From Wohlfahrtiimonas chitiniclastica DSM 18708 (GTDB lineage Bacteria; Pseudomonadota; Gammaproteobacteria; Cardiobacteriales; Wohlfahrtiimonadaceae): a DNA stretch of 64,000 bases. Positions 1 to 7,958 of this stretch are shown here, one piece after another. How positions within the stretch are numbered: the first letter of the stretch is position 1; every line of letters begins with the position of its first letter. The notes below the pieces were generated by a model that did not search any database, had not been told where the DNA came from, and saw only the letters and a list, made by a program, of their open reading frames with translations. The DNA lies in the NCBI RefSeq assembly GCF_000375345.1, contig NZ_AQXD01000006.1, forward strand, positions 1 to 64,000, in the 5' to 3' direction. The translations under genes were made by a program, and so were the position numbers.

Positions 1-3000
1 AGTTAGAATCGAAGATTTTTTCCAAAATGGATATTATGCTTCAGGCGAAGCTGCTTGGTTAACCAATAAGGTTAAATACTTTGAATTTAAAGATAATGTT
101 GTCCTGACCTTAGAAGAATTGGCACAGTCAAAATTAATTCAATGGGAAAGCCAAGGCAGTGATTTAACAGGGATTCACTGGAGAGGTGATATCACTGTAT
201 TGTCTAATCCTGATGTTGCTAAAGGACACACGATTGAATTATCAGGTGAAGCCAAAGATGTTCATCATATAACAGGTAGCATTTACGATGATCAGATCAC
301 AACAGGTGCTGGTAATGATGTGCTTATTGGTGGTAAAGGTGATGACCGTTTAGTGGGTGGTGCTGGTAGCGATACCTATAAGTTCCGTAAAGGGGATGGT
401 AAGGATGTTATTTCAGATAGCTATAACAGTACAACCGATGTAGATGTTATTGAGTTTTTAGATGTAAGCAGTGCTGAGGCTCGACTGCATGCAGAACAAT
501 ATGATTTAATCATTGAATATGGTAAAAATGATTCTATTCGTATTAATAACTTTTTCTATGCTAAGAGTGCAAATAAAGCAGATTGGTTAAGCAATAAAAT
601 TCACCAATTTAAATTCACTGACAAAATATTAGGGGTAGAAGATTTATTACAGTTACCGTTACTTGTCACAAGTAAATCTAATATTGGTTATAACTTCTAT
701 TGGGATGGTGAATTAATTGTTACAACAGATGATGTGTCTTCATCTCAAGGTAGTACAATTCAAATATCAACGAGTAAGAATCAATATATTACTGGTGCTA
801 GTAAAAATGATACTTTAGTGGGTAACAATGGGAATGATTTACTTGTAGGTGGGCGAGGAAATGATACATTAAATGGTGGGGCTGGCAATGATACTTATCA
901 GTTTAGTGTTGGCGATGGTAAAGATATTATTATTAGTAATAATCGATCAACTGAAGATAAAGATCAGATTCATATAACTGATGATTCACTAGAGAATATT
1001 CATTTTCAACGAAATAACTATGACCTAATATTACACTATGGTAATGAGGATCAAATAACAGTTAAGGATTATTATGCGCGTACTTGGCGTGATAGAACTG
1101 TGATACCAACAGTTACCGATTTGAAAGTTGGGAATAAAAGCATTAAGTTAAATACTTTTGAGGTTTTATCACTTAAGAGCTTGAGTAATTATAATGATTC
1201 CAATTTTTATTGGTCTGGAAATGCAGAATTACACTTAGATACTAAGTCTACAGAAAAGGCTACAGTTCACCTATATTTAACAGGCAATGCTGATATAAAA
1301 GGTGGAAAAGGTGATGAGACCCTTCATGGTAGTTACGGTGGTCATACAACTTTTACAGGTGGTGCTGGCAATGATGAGTTCTTTAGCCACAGCCTAACGG
1401 ATACGTTTATATTCAATAAAGGTGATGGTGTTGATCATATTAACTTGGAAAATGATTCATTTTTAGGTGCTAGCCATAAAATAATATTTAAAGGTATTAA
1501 CTCAGATGAAGTTATATTCACTCAGAAGCCTGAATATTCTTCCAATACTTTAGTCATTGAATATGGTGATAATGACAGAGTATTGATTAATAATTTTGAC
1601 CGCATCAATGGAAATGCGCCATTTTCTGAATTTGTCTTTGCAGATAAAACAATATCTGGTATTGATTGGCTCCGTAACTTTTCACTGAACGGCACATCGT
1701 CGGATAATAAGCTTTTGGGGTATAACAGTATTTCGAATACCATTCATGGTAACGTTGGAAACGATACCTTATATGGCGCAGATAAGGATGACCATTTATT
1801 AGGTGGTGATGGAGATGACACTCTATATGGACAGGATGGAGATGATCTTTTAGAAGGTGGTGATGGTCACGATGTTCTTTATGGTAATGATGGTAATGAC
1901 CTGTTAAAGGGAGGTGGTGGTGATGACTCTCTTTATGGTGAAGATGGTGACGATGTTCTAGAGGGTGGTGCTGGAAATGATACTTTAAATGGTGGTCGAG
2001 GCAGTGATAGATATATCTTTGGATCAAATTGGGGAAGTGATCAGATTACAGGTTGGTATCGGGAAAATTCTGAAGATGAAATTGATACTATTGTATTTAC
2101 CCACTTAAATGCCGATCAATTGGTTTTTTGGCATGATGGAAATGGCCATTTAATAATTTATGAAGCATTAGACCCTAATAATCGTATAGAGATTGATGCG
2201 CAATTTGATAATTTGAATCGTAGACTACCAATTAATAGAATTGAATTTGCAGACGGTACATCTTGGGATCAAAATGACATCATTCATTATAGTGTTCAAG
2301 GAACATCACAGGATGACATTATTCATGGTTTAACTAGCGATGATATTATTCGTGCAGGTGGTGGTAATGACACAATTCATGGTATAGGTCCAAATAGTCA
2401 ATTATTCGGTGAAGATGGTAACGATACCATTTCAGGTAGTGGTTATCTTGATGGTGGTGACGGAGATGATCATTTAGAAGGTACTGGTCATCTAGTAGGA
2501 GGGGCTGGAGATGATACTTTAATCGGTGATGGTCTTCTTGAGGGTGGTAAAGGTAATGACTTGCTCCAGGGCCAGGGCTTTTTAGATGGTGGGCTTGGTA
2601 ATGATATTTTGCGTGCTGAAGATAAGTATCGCCATTTCTTTAATGGATTAGAAGAGAAGGAAATGCTATTAGCTGATCTTGAATTTGATAGAGAAAATAC
2701 TGAATTTGAATCAGATCGAGTGACTTATCTTAAAGGTGGAAAAGGTAACGATACATTATATGGCGCATTTTCTGATGATATTTATTTATTTGAATTAGGG
2801 GATGGAAATGACACCATTATTGAACGTGCAAAAGGAGAGGCGTATAGCAATGTATTGGAATCGTTTGACATTATTCGTTTTGGAGAAAATATTTCTAAAG
2901 AGAATATTGAATTTAAGCGTTTTGGCGAGGATTTAGTAATACAGCATAGTAATCAAAACGATAGCATTACAGTTAAAGATTACTTTGTAGAATATAAAGA

Positions 3001-5125
3001 TGGTAATGATCACCATAAAATTAACAAAATTGAATTTTTTGATGGAACCTTTGTAACTTCTGAAATGATAGAGAATAGTATTCATTACTATGCAGATCCA
3101 AATAAAAAACAGACAATTGGATACCGAGATAGAAGCGAGCATATTTACGGTCACGCAGGTGATGACCAGATTTTCTCAGGAGAGGGAAACGATGTGCTAT
3201 ATGGAAATGAAGGCAATGATTATCTAGATGGTGGTGAAGGTGATGATCAGCTTTTCGGAGGTAAAGGAAATGACACGCTTCGTGGTGGAAAAGGAAATGA
3301 TGTTCTAGATGGTGGCGAAGGCGATGATCATTATGTTTATTATGCTGGAGATGGTCAGGATATTATAGATCATCAAGGTGGTGGTAAAGATGTTCTTTTC
3401 TTTAATGATATTCGTGAAGAGAGATTGAGTTTCCATAGAGATGGCATGAACTTGGTTATCTTAGTAGATAATGATTCCCTGCAATCTGTTACAGTCAAAG
3501 ATCATTTTCTTGGCGGTGAGAAAGAGCTAAGTTTCGTACAAGCTCAAGGAGGATACTTAATCCCTGCTATTAAAATTTCTGAGATGATTAAAGCTGCTGA
3601 AAGTGGTGGTAAATTTGATAGAGTCATTGAAGGAACATCACAAGGTGAACAATTAGCAGGAGGTTCAGGTGCTGATTGGATTCAAGGTTTTGATGGTGAC
3701 GATAAATTATTTGGTATGGGTGGTGATGATCGACTAGAAGGTGGAAATGGTGATGATTACTTGTCTGGTGGTAACGGTAGTGGCCAAGGGTCTGGTAATG
3801 ATATTTTGCTAGGCGGTGCTGGAAACGATACATTGTATGGTGAAGATGGTGATGACTTACTAATCGGTGGAACAGGTGATGATAAATATTTATACACAGA
3901 AGGTGGTGGTGTAGATACTATTGACAATACTGGTGGCGGTAATGATGGATTATTTATGAATGGCATTGCAGCGAATCGTATTAGTTATCACCGTGATAAA
4001 GATGATCTAGTCATTCTAGTTGATAAAGATTTACAACAGCAAGTACGTGTTTTGAATCATTTTTTAGGTGGTGATTGGTTATTAAATTATATTCAACCAG
4101 GCACCGGTTATACTCTTTCAGCTGCACAAATAGCAAAACAATTAACAGTGCTTCCAACAGATCCAGGAACAGATCCAGGAACAAACCCTGGAAGTGGTGA
4201 AGGGCAGAATATTGTTGGTACCGATAAGAATGATATTTTAAGAGACACTCTCGGAGATGATTATATGATGGGAGGCCTTGGTGATGATTTGTATATTTAT
4301 ACAGGAGGTAAGGATATCATCGAGGAAGCAGGTGGTTATGATCGTATACGTTTTTCTAATGGTATTGTTTTCAGCCAAGTAGGTTCTGGGTTGATACAAT
4401 CTGGTGATGATTTAATTTTACAAGTTGATCAGAATCCTAATAATCAGATTACAATTAAAAACTTCTTCTTGGGTGGTAATTATTTAATTGAATCTGTTGA
4501 ATTTGAAACAGGTGGTAGCATTTCTGCTGAGCAAATTTTTGGAGCATTTGGTTTAACAATGCCTGAGAATACAAGCATCGAATGGATTGAAGGTACACAA
4601 GGTAATGATACATTGCGTGATACACTAGGAAATGACTACATGCGTGGTGGATTAGGAAATGACCTATACATTTATAGTGGGGGTCGAGATGTTATTGAAG
4701 AATCTGGTGGGCATGACAGATTGCGCTTTAGTAATAATATTACCTTTAATCAAGTAGGATCAGGATTGACAAAGTCAGGCGATGATCTTATTTTACGTGT
4801 AGACCAAAGTCCTGATAATCAAGTGACTATTAAGAATTTCTTTTTAGGTGGAAAATATTTAATTGAATCTATTGAGTTTGAAACAGGTGGCAGTATATCT
4901 GCAGATCAAATTTTTGGAGCATTTGGTTTAACAATACCCGTCAATAGAATGAGTTCTTCTAGGATGGCAATGCAGAATGATGCGGATTTTTCTGTGGATC
5001 AAAGTTTACATCAATTAATTAGTGCAATGGCTGCATTCGATTCAACGAATAGTTCTAATGAGGATTTCATGGTGACAACAGATCAATCACTGTCTAGACC
5101 AATGTTAACAACTTCTGCGTATTGA
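1..5125 (+). CDS. RTX-family calcium-binding secreted protein, 5' end outside window
   Basis: The reading frame is open through the left edge, so at least 1707 residues are visible and the true start lies upstream. It is built of blocks of glycine/aspartate nonapeptides of the form GGxGxDxLx (for example around 1760-2010, 2340-2620, 3140-3330, 3640-3880). These alternate with segments of the haemolysin-related type (DLIIxYG...I.INNFF), which is the typical make-up of large type I secreted RTX proteins; the nonapeptides fold into Ca2+-binding beta-rolls outside the cell. A Pro-Gly-Thr linker lies near 4150-4205. Two tandem 125-residue units follow, then a tail with an LISAMAAF amphipathic stretch near the C-terminus, as expected for an uncleaved type I export signal. 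No catalytic domain is visible in this part. It could be a toxin, adhesin or S-layer-like protein. Repeat class is clear; function is not. A terminator follows directly. Confidence 0.9.
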   Translation, partial: VRIEDFFQNGYYASGEAAWLTNKVKYFEFKDNVVLTLEELAQSKLIQWESQGSDLTGIHWRGDITVLSNPDVAKGHTIELSGEAKDVHHITGSIYDDQITTGAGNDVLIGGKGDDRLVGGAGSDTYKFRKGDGKDVISDSYNSTTDVDVIEFLDVSSAEARLHAEQYDLIIEYGKNDSIRINNFFYAKSANKADWLSNKIHQFKFTDKILGVEDLLQLPLLVTSKSNIGYNFYWDGELIVTTDDVSSSQGSTIQISTSKNQYITGASKNDTLVGNNGNDLLVGGRGNDTLNGGAGNDTYQFSVGDGKDIIISNNRSTEDKDQIHITDDSLENIHFQRNNYDLILHYGNEDQITVKDYYARTWRDRTVIPTVTDLKVGNKSIKLNTFEVLSLKSLSNYNDSNFYWSGNAELHLDTKSTEKATVHLYLTGNADIKGGKGDETLHGSYGGHTTFTGGAGNDEFFSHSLTDTFIFNKGDGVDHINLENDSFLGASHKIIFKGINSDEVIFTQKPEYSSNTLVIEYGDNDRVLINNFDRINGNAPFSEFVFADKTISGIDWLRNFSLNGTSSDNKLLGYNSISNTIHGNVGNDTLYGADKDDHLLGGDGDDTLYGQDGDDLLEGGDGHDVLYGNDGNDLLKGGGGDDSLYGEDGDDVLEGGAGNDTLNGGRGSDRYIFGSNWGSDQITGWYRENSEDEIDTIVFTHLNADQLVFWHDGNGHLIIYEALDPNNRIEIDAQFDNLNRRLPINRIEFADGTSWDQNDIIHYSVQGTSQDDIIHGLTSDDIIRAGGGNDTIHGIGPNSQLFGEDGNDTISGSGYLDGGDGDDHLEGTGHLVGGAGDDTLIGDGLLEGGKGNDLLQGQGFLDGGLGNDILRAEDKYRHFFNGLEEKEMLLADLEFDRENTEFESDRVTYLKGGKGNDTLYGAFSDDIYLFELGDGNDTIIERAKGEAYSNVLESFDIIRFGENISKENIEFKRFGEDLVIQHSNQNDSITVKDYFVEYKDGNDHHKINKIEFFDGTFVTSEMIENSIHYYADPNKKQTIGYRDRSEHIYGHAGDDQIFSGEGNDVLYGNEGNDYLDGGEGDDQLFGGKGNDTLRGGKGNDVLDGGEGDDHYVYYAGDGQDIIDHQGGGKDVLFFNDIREERLSFHRDGMNLVILVDNDSLQSVTVKDHFLGGEKELSFVQAQGGYLIPAIKISEMIKAAESGGKFDRVIEGTSQGEQLAGGSGADWIQGFDGDDKLFGMGGDDRLEGGNGDDYLSGGNGSGQGSGNDILLGGAGNDTLYGEDGDDLLIGGTGDDKYLYTEGGGVDTIDNTGGGNDGLFMNGIAANRISYHRDKDDLVILVDKDLQQQVRVLNHFLGGDWLLNYIQPGTGYTLSAAQIAKQLTVLPTDPGTDPGTNPGSGEGQNIVGTDKNDILRDTLGDDYMMGGLGDDLYIYTGGKDIIEEAGGYDRIRFSNGIVFSQVGSGLIQSGDDLILQVDQNPNNQITIKNFFLGGNYLIESVEFETGGSISAEQIFGAFGLTMPENTSIEWIEGTQGNDTLRDTLGNDYMRGGLGNDLYIYSGGRDVIEESGGHDRLRFSNNITFNQVGSGLTKSGDDLILRVDQSPDNQVTIKNFFLGGKYLIESIEFETGGSISADQIFGAFGLTIPVNRMSSSRMAMQNDADFSVDQSLHQLISAMAAFDSTNSSNEDFMVTTDQSLSRPMLTTSAY

Positions 5126-5140
5126 TTTAATATATAGAAT

Positions 5141-5167
5141 AGCCCTGTAAATATTGCAGGGCTTTTT
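5141..5167 (+). terminator. Rho-independent terminator after RTX gene
   Basis: Stem AGCCCTG / CAGGGCT with an 8-nt loop, followed by a short T-run, starts 15 bases after the RTX stop codon. Confidence 0.85.
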
Positions 5168-5183
5168 GTTAATTCTAATTTTC

Positions 5184-5322
5184 AGGATGAAACTTTATTA
5201 CTTATTTTCTAGTTTAATACCAATATTTTTAAGATTTAAGATGATACTTTATTATTTTATCATCGAATAAAATTTTATAAAATCAATGTGTTGTGTTAGT
5301 TTTAGGGTGAATCTTTATTACT
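5184..5322 (+). repeat. Three direct repeats resembling TnsB-binding sites
   Basis: Three 19-bp direct repeats with the consensus ARGRTGAWWCTTTATTAYT lie at 5184-5202, 5238-5256 and 5304-5322, spaced 54 and 66 bp. They sit between the RTX terminator and a tnsA remnant. Several separated ~20-bp transposase sites in an end of 100-150 bp is how Tn7-type ends are built. The core CTTTATT is the complement of the AATAAAG found in Tn7 sites, but orientation relative to tnsA is the reverse of the Tn7 right end. The repeats are seen directly; the TnsB role is inference. No further gene is visible in 5168-5340. Confidence 0.6.
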
Positions 5323-5340
5323 CGGTAACATCAGTGAATA

Positions 5341-5385
5341 CCTCTTGCTATTGTCTATTGTAACAATGGCAAGAGGTTTTTTTAT
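5341..5385 (+). terminator. Hairpin plus T-run overlapping the tnsA remnant start
   Basis: A 14-bp stem, CCTCTTGCTATTGT against ACAATGGCAAGAGG with one G-U-type mismatch, is followed by seven T. The only ATG available to the tnsA-like frame (5366) lies inside the right arm of this stem. It looks like a genuine intrinsic terminator, and it argues that the tnsA fragment is not expressed in a normal way. Confidence 0.75.
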
Positions 5386-5599
5386 ACTCTCAAAGAATCA
5401 AGAGAAGTGGCTTAAAGAAGGTCGAGGTCAAGGTGAACTAGCTGATTATAAACCTTGGATAAAAATTTCTGATATATCTTCATCAGGCCGATCACATCGT
5501 GTTTTTGGTTATAAAATAAGACGTACTCATCATTTGATGTCAGATTTAGAATTAGCAATATTTTTATTTTTCGAGTGGGAAAGCCGTTTGGAATATTAG
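5366..5599 (+). pseudogene. tnsA: Remnant of Tn7-type transposase endonuclease TnsA (N-terminal part)
   Basis: About 60 residues match, from memory, the N-terminal part of Tn7 TnsA: GRGQG, DYKPW, SSGRSHRVF, HHLMSDLELA and FEWES occur in the family order and spacing. TnsA makes the 5'-strand cuts at transposon ends together with TnsB. A full TnsA is roughly 270 residues; here the frame stops at 5597-5599 after about 77 codons. The nuclease core with its catalytic acidic and lysine residues, and all of tnsB/tnsC, are missing. The ATG at 5366 lies in a terminator hairpin. The family assignment is strong because the motifs are dense. The fragment runs directly into hlyD coding sequence in another frame, so it is a decayed element end or a recombination scar. 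A regulatory reuse of the fragment is possible but nothing shows it. Confidence 0.8.
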
Positions 5600-5645
5600 G
5601 GAACAATTAGATCCACCAAAACGTGAAGAGGATGAACGTGCATTT

Positions 5646-6956
5646 TTGCCTGCTCAACTAGAGTTGGTAGAAACACCTTTATCCAATGCACCTAAATGGG
5701 CTGCACGATTGATCATGCTCTTTTTTGTCATCACTCTTTTATGGGCCATCTTAGGTCATATGGAGGCTGTGGCAACCGCACAAGGTAAAACAGTATTAAG
5801 CGGGCGCAGTAAGGCTATTAAAAGCTTAGAAGATGGTGGTATCGTTAAAATTTATGTGAAAAATGGTGATGAAGTTAAAAAAGACGATCCCTTAGTCACA
5901 TTAGATTTCTTAGGTGCAGATCAAGATTATGAAAAAGCAGAACAATCTTTAGAGGCTGCAACGCTTTTAAAATACCGTTCTGAAGCTTTGATTAAAGCAC
6001 TGCAAAATCAAGAGATGCCACTCATCACAGAGGAAGCCACCGAACGCATCACAATTGATGAACTCAAACAGGCTGAGCAACTGGTGCAAAACCAGTATCA
6101 GCTTTGGCAATCTCAAGATGATCGCTATGGTTCAGCGATTCGTCAAAAGGATGCAGAGTATCGCACCACCAATGCTCAAGTGGATAAACTCACACAAAAT
6201 ATAGAACTCATCGAAGAAGAGCTACAAGACTATGAAAAGCTCAGTAATAATAAGAGTAAAGGTGTCTCTAAACATCAATATAATCAAAAGAGACAAGATC
6301 ATATCAATGCTAAACATGAGTTAGCCTCTCAGGAAAGTCGACTCATCGAGATCAATGAAGGCAAAATTCAGTTAGAGAAAGAGCGCCAATACACTGAATA
6401 TCAACTCAAGCAAGAAACACTAAATGGCTTACGAGAAGCCCAAGAACTGATTCCCCAATATACAGCTGATAGCCAACGAGCAAAGCACCGCATGGATCAA
6501 GCTCACATTAAAGCGCCAGCCAATGGCACTGTGCAACAGCTGAATATCCATACGGAAGGTGGGGTCGTTTCTCATGGTGAAGAGTTGATGGTGATTGTAC
6601 CTGAAGGTGATTTTATGGAAGTGGAAGCATTGGTGCCTAATAAGGACATTGGCTTTATTGAACATAACCAAGAGGTTGTGATCAAAGTGGAAAGCTTCCC
6701 ATACACGAGATATGGTTACATTACAGGAAGAGTGAAAAGCATCAGCTTTGATGCAATCGAACATCAGGATTATGGATTGGTGTATCAAGCAATTATTAAA
6801 CTAGATAAGGATTATTTAATGATCAATGAAAAGAAAATACCGCTGACAGCGGGTATGAATGTGACGGTAGAGATTAAGATCAGAGAACGTCGAGTGATTG
6901 ATTACTTCTTGAGCCCCCTTCAAACGAAGGTGGATGAGAGTATGCGTGAGTTATAG
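5646..6956 (+). CDS. hlyD: HlyD-family type I secretion membrane-fusion protein, 5'-truncated
   Basis: Periplasmic adaptor that links an inner-membrane ABC exporter to a TolC-type outer-membrane channel for RTX protein export. Family similarity actually starts near 5586 (residues VWNIREQLDPP, then DERAFLPAQLELVETP), but no ATG exists in this frame upstream. The first usable codon is TTG 5646, with only a distant GAAGAGG before it. Downstream features are intact: one membrane span (about residues 18-38 of the TTG form), a lipoyl-like half (GGIVKIYVKNGDEV), a long coiled coil, the second half (IKAPANGTVQQL, HTEGGVV, NKDIGFIE) and the C-terminal block ending in a LSPL motif. Typical HlyD proteins have about 20-30 more N-terminal residues. 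These were replaced by the tnsA remnant, and no hlyB ABC gene is present beside it. It is probably poorly expressed or a pseudogene, although a short N-terminus before the membrane span could still work. Confidence 0.85.
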   Translation: MPAQLELVETPLSNAPKWAARLIMLFFVITLLWAILGHMEAVATAQGKTVLSGRSKAIKSLEDGGIVKIYVKNGDEVKKDDPLVTLDFLGADQDYEKAEQSLEAATLLKYRSEALIKALQNQEMPLITEEATERITIDELKQAEQLVQNQYQLWQSQDDRYGSAIRQKDAEYRTTNAQVDKLTQNIELIEEELQDYEKLSNNKSKGVSKHQYNQKRQDHINAKHELASQESRLIEINEGKIQLEKERQYTEYQLKQETLNGLREAQELIPQYTADSQRAKHRMDQAHIKAPANGTVQQLNIHTEGGVVSHGEELMVIVPEGDFMEVEALVPNKDIGFIEHNQEVVIKVESFPYTRYGYITGRVKSISFDAIEHQDYGLVYQAIIKLDKDYLMINEKKIPLTAGMNVTVEIKIRERRVIDYFLSPLQTKVDESMREL

Positions 6957-6987
6957 AAATAGATTTGAAGCCTAAGGAGAAAAATAT

Positions 6988-7875
6988 ATGTTGAAGAAAA
7001 GTTTAATAGGACTGGTCATTATTGTAGTTATTGGAGGAGGTTACTTTGGTTATATAAAATATATGACATATAAAGAGGTGGAAAGACAAGAAACCATTGC
7101 TGCCTTGGAGCGATTAGATAAAGAGTATCGAGAAAAAAAACTGATAGAACTCAGAGCAGAACGTGCTGAGCAGGAGAAAAAAAGAATATTTGAAGCAGAC
7201 CATTTTTCTAAAGTTCTAAGTGGTACAGGAAATATTGAAAAAAAAGTTGTAATAGATGAAAAAGGGATTAAGCGAGCAGAATACCAATTGATAGATGGCC
7301 ATATTGGTGGTCCATATCGTTTATGGAGAGAAGATGGTACAAAAAAAGAAGAAGGCTCTTTACTAACAGCAGAAAAATATAGTAATGGCCAATTCAAAAA
7401 AACACGATATTTTAGTGAAAAGCATGAATATGATGAAAAAAATACTTTGAGAACTATCATTGCTTATAGCAACGATGGGAGTCGGTTATGGGATCAGACG
7501 TTTTATTCAAATGGTTCAAAAAAAAGCATGTTCATTCATGATTACCCTAGTAGCCAATCAGGAGAAGATTTTGCTTGGTACGAAAATGGGCAGGCTATGT
7601 TTAAAAAACATAAACAGACTAGTTCAGCTAATCATGGATGGGCTGAGTATTGGCATAGTAATGGTGAGAAAAGATGTGAAGGAATGTACGATTCAGATGG
7701 ATTGTGGGCAAATGATAGGGTGGGGATTTGGAAAGTTTGGGATGAAGTTGGGGGTTTGATTGCAGAAGGTTATTTCTCCGATAATAAAATAGATATAAAC
7801 AAACCTCATTTAGGAACAGAAGAAATGATTAAAGAGTGTTCCAATTTAAATATATTAATAAAACAGGATAATTAA
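6988..7875 (+). CDS. Membrane-anchored MORN_2 / YwqK-like repeat protein
   Basis: 295 residues with a good AAGGAGA ribosome site before ATG 6988. Residues 4-26 form one membrane helix; a charged, coiled-coil-prone stretch follows (about 30-70). The rest carries about five MORN_2-type units of the pattern W..(N/D)G...(K/E)G (GPYRLWREDGTKKEEG, AWYENGQAMFKK, EYWHSNGEKRCEG, WKVWDEVGGLIAEG). This is the repeat of the YwqK family, some members of which are antitoxins of secreted polymorphic toxins. No toxin domain is seen in the window, so an immunity role near the RTX locus is only a thought. Base composition is more AT-rich than the core genes downstream. It lies 31 bases after hlyD and may be cotranscribed. 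Confidence 0.7.
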   Translation: MLKKSLIGLVIIVVIGGGYFGYIKYMTYKEVERQETIAALERLDKEYREKKLIELRAERAEQEKKRIFEADHFSKVLSGTGNIEKKVVIDEKGIKRAEYQLIDGHIGGPYRLWREDGTKKEEGSLLTAEKYSNGQFKKTRYFSEKHEYDEKNTLRTIIAYSNDGSRLWDQTFYSNGSKKSMFIHDYPSSQSGEDFAWYENGQAMFKKHKQTSSANHGWAEYWHSNGEKRCEGMYDSDGLWANDRVGIWKVWDEVGGLIAEGYFSDNKIDINKPHLGTEEMIKECSNLNILIKQDN

Positions 7876-7901
7876 GGATTGAGCTATGCTGAAAGCGCAA
7901 T

Positions 7902-7933
7902 AAAAAAACCGATGATACATGAGCATCATCGGT
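7902..7933 (-). terminator. Terminator of the TonB receptor gene
   Basis: Stem ACCGATGAT / ATCATCGGT. On the minus strand it is followed by a run of seven U (seven A at 7902-7908 on the plus strand), ending the receptor gene. Confidence 0.75.
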
Positions 7934-7958
7934 AATATTGGTTGATTAAAAATTGTTG

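Noticed and set aside
1605-2027. 140-residue histidine-rich frame on the minus strand inside the RTX gene
   Set aside because: Shadow of GGT/GAT repeat codons read backwards (ACC/ATC/CAC); no ribosome site, no family. The same applies to minus-strand frames at 3624-3966.
5184-5322. Possible CRISPR array
   Set aside because: Only three copies, unequal spacers, no cas gene, imperfect repeats.
5366-5599. A working small transposase gene
   Set aside because: Only the first third of TnsA; catalytic core missing and start in a terminator stem.
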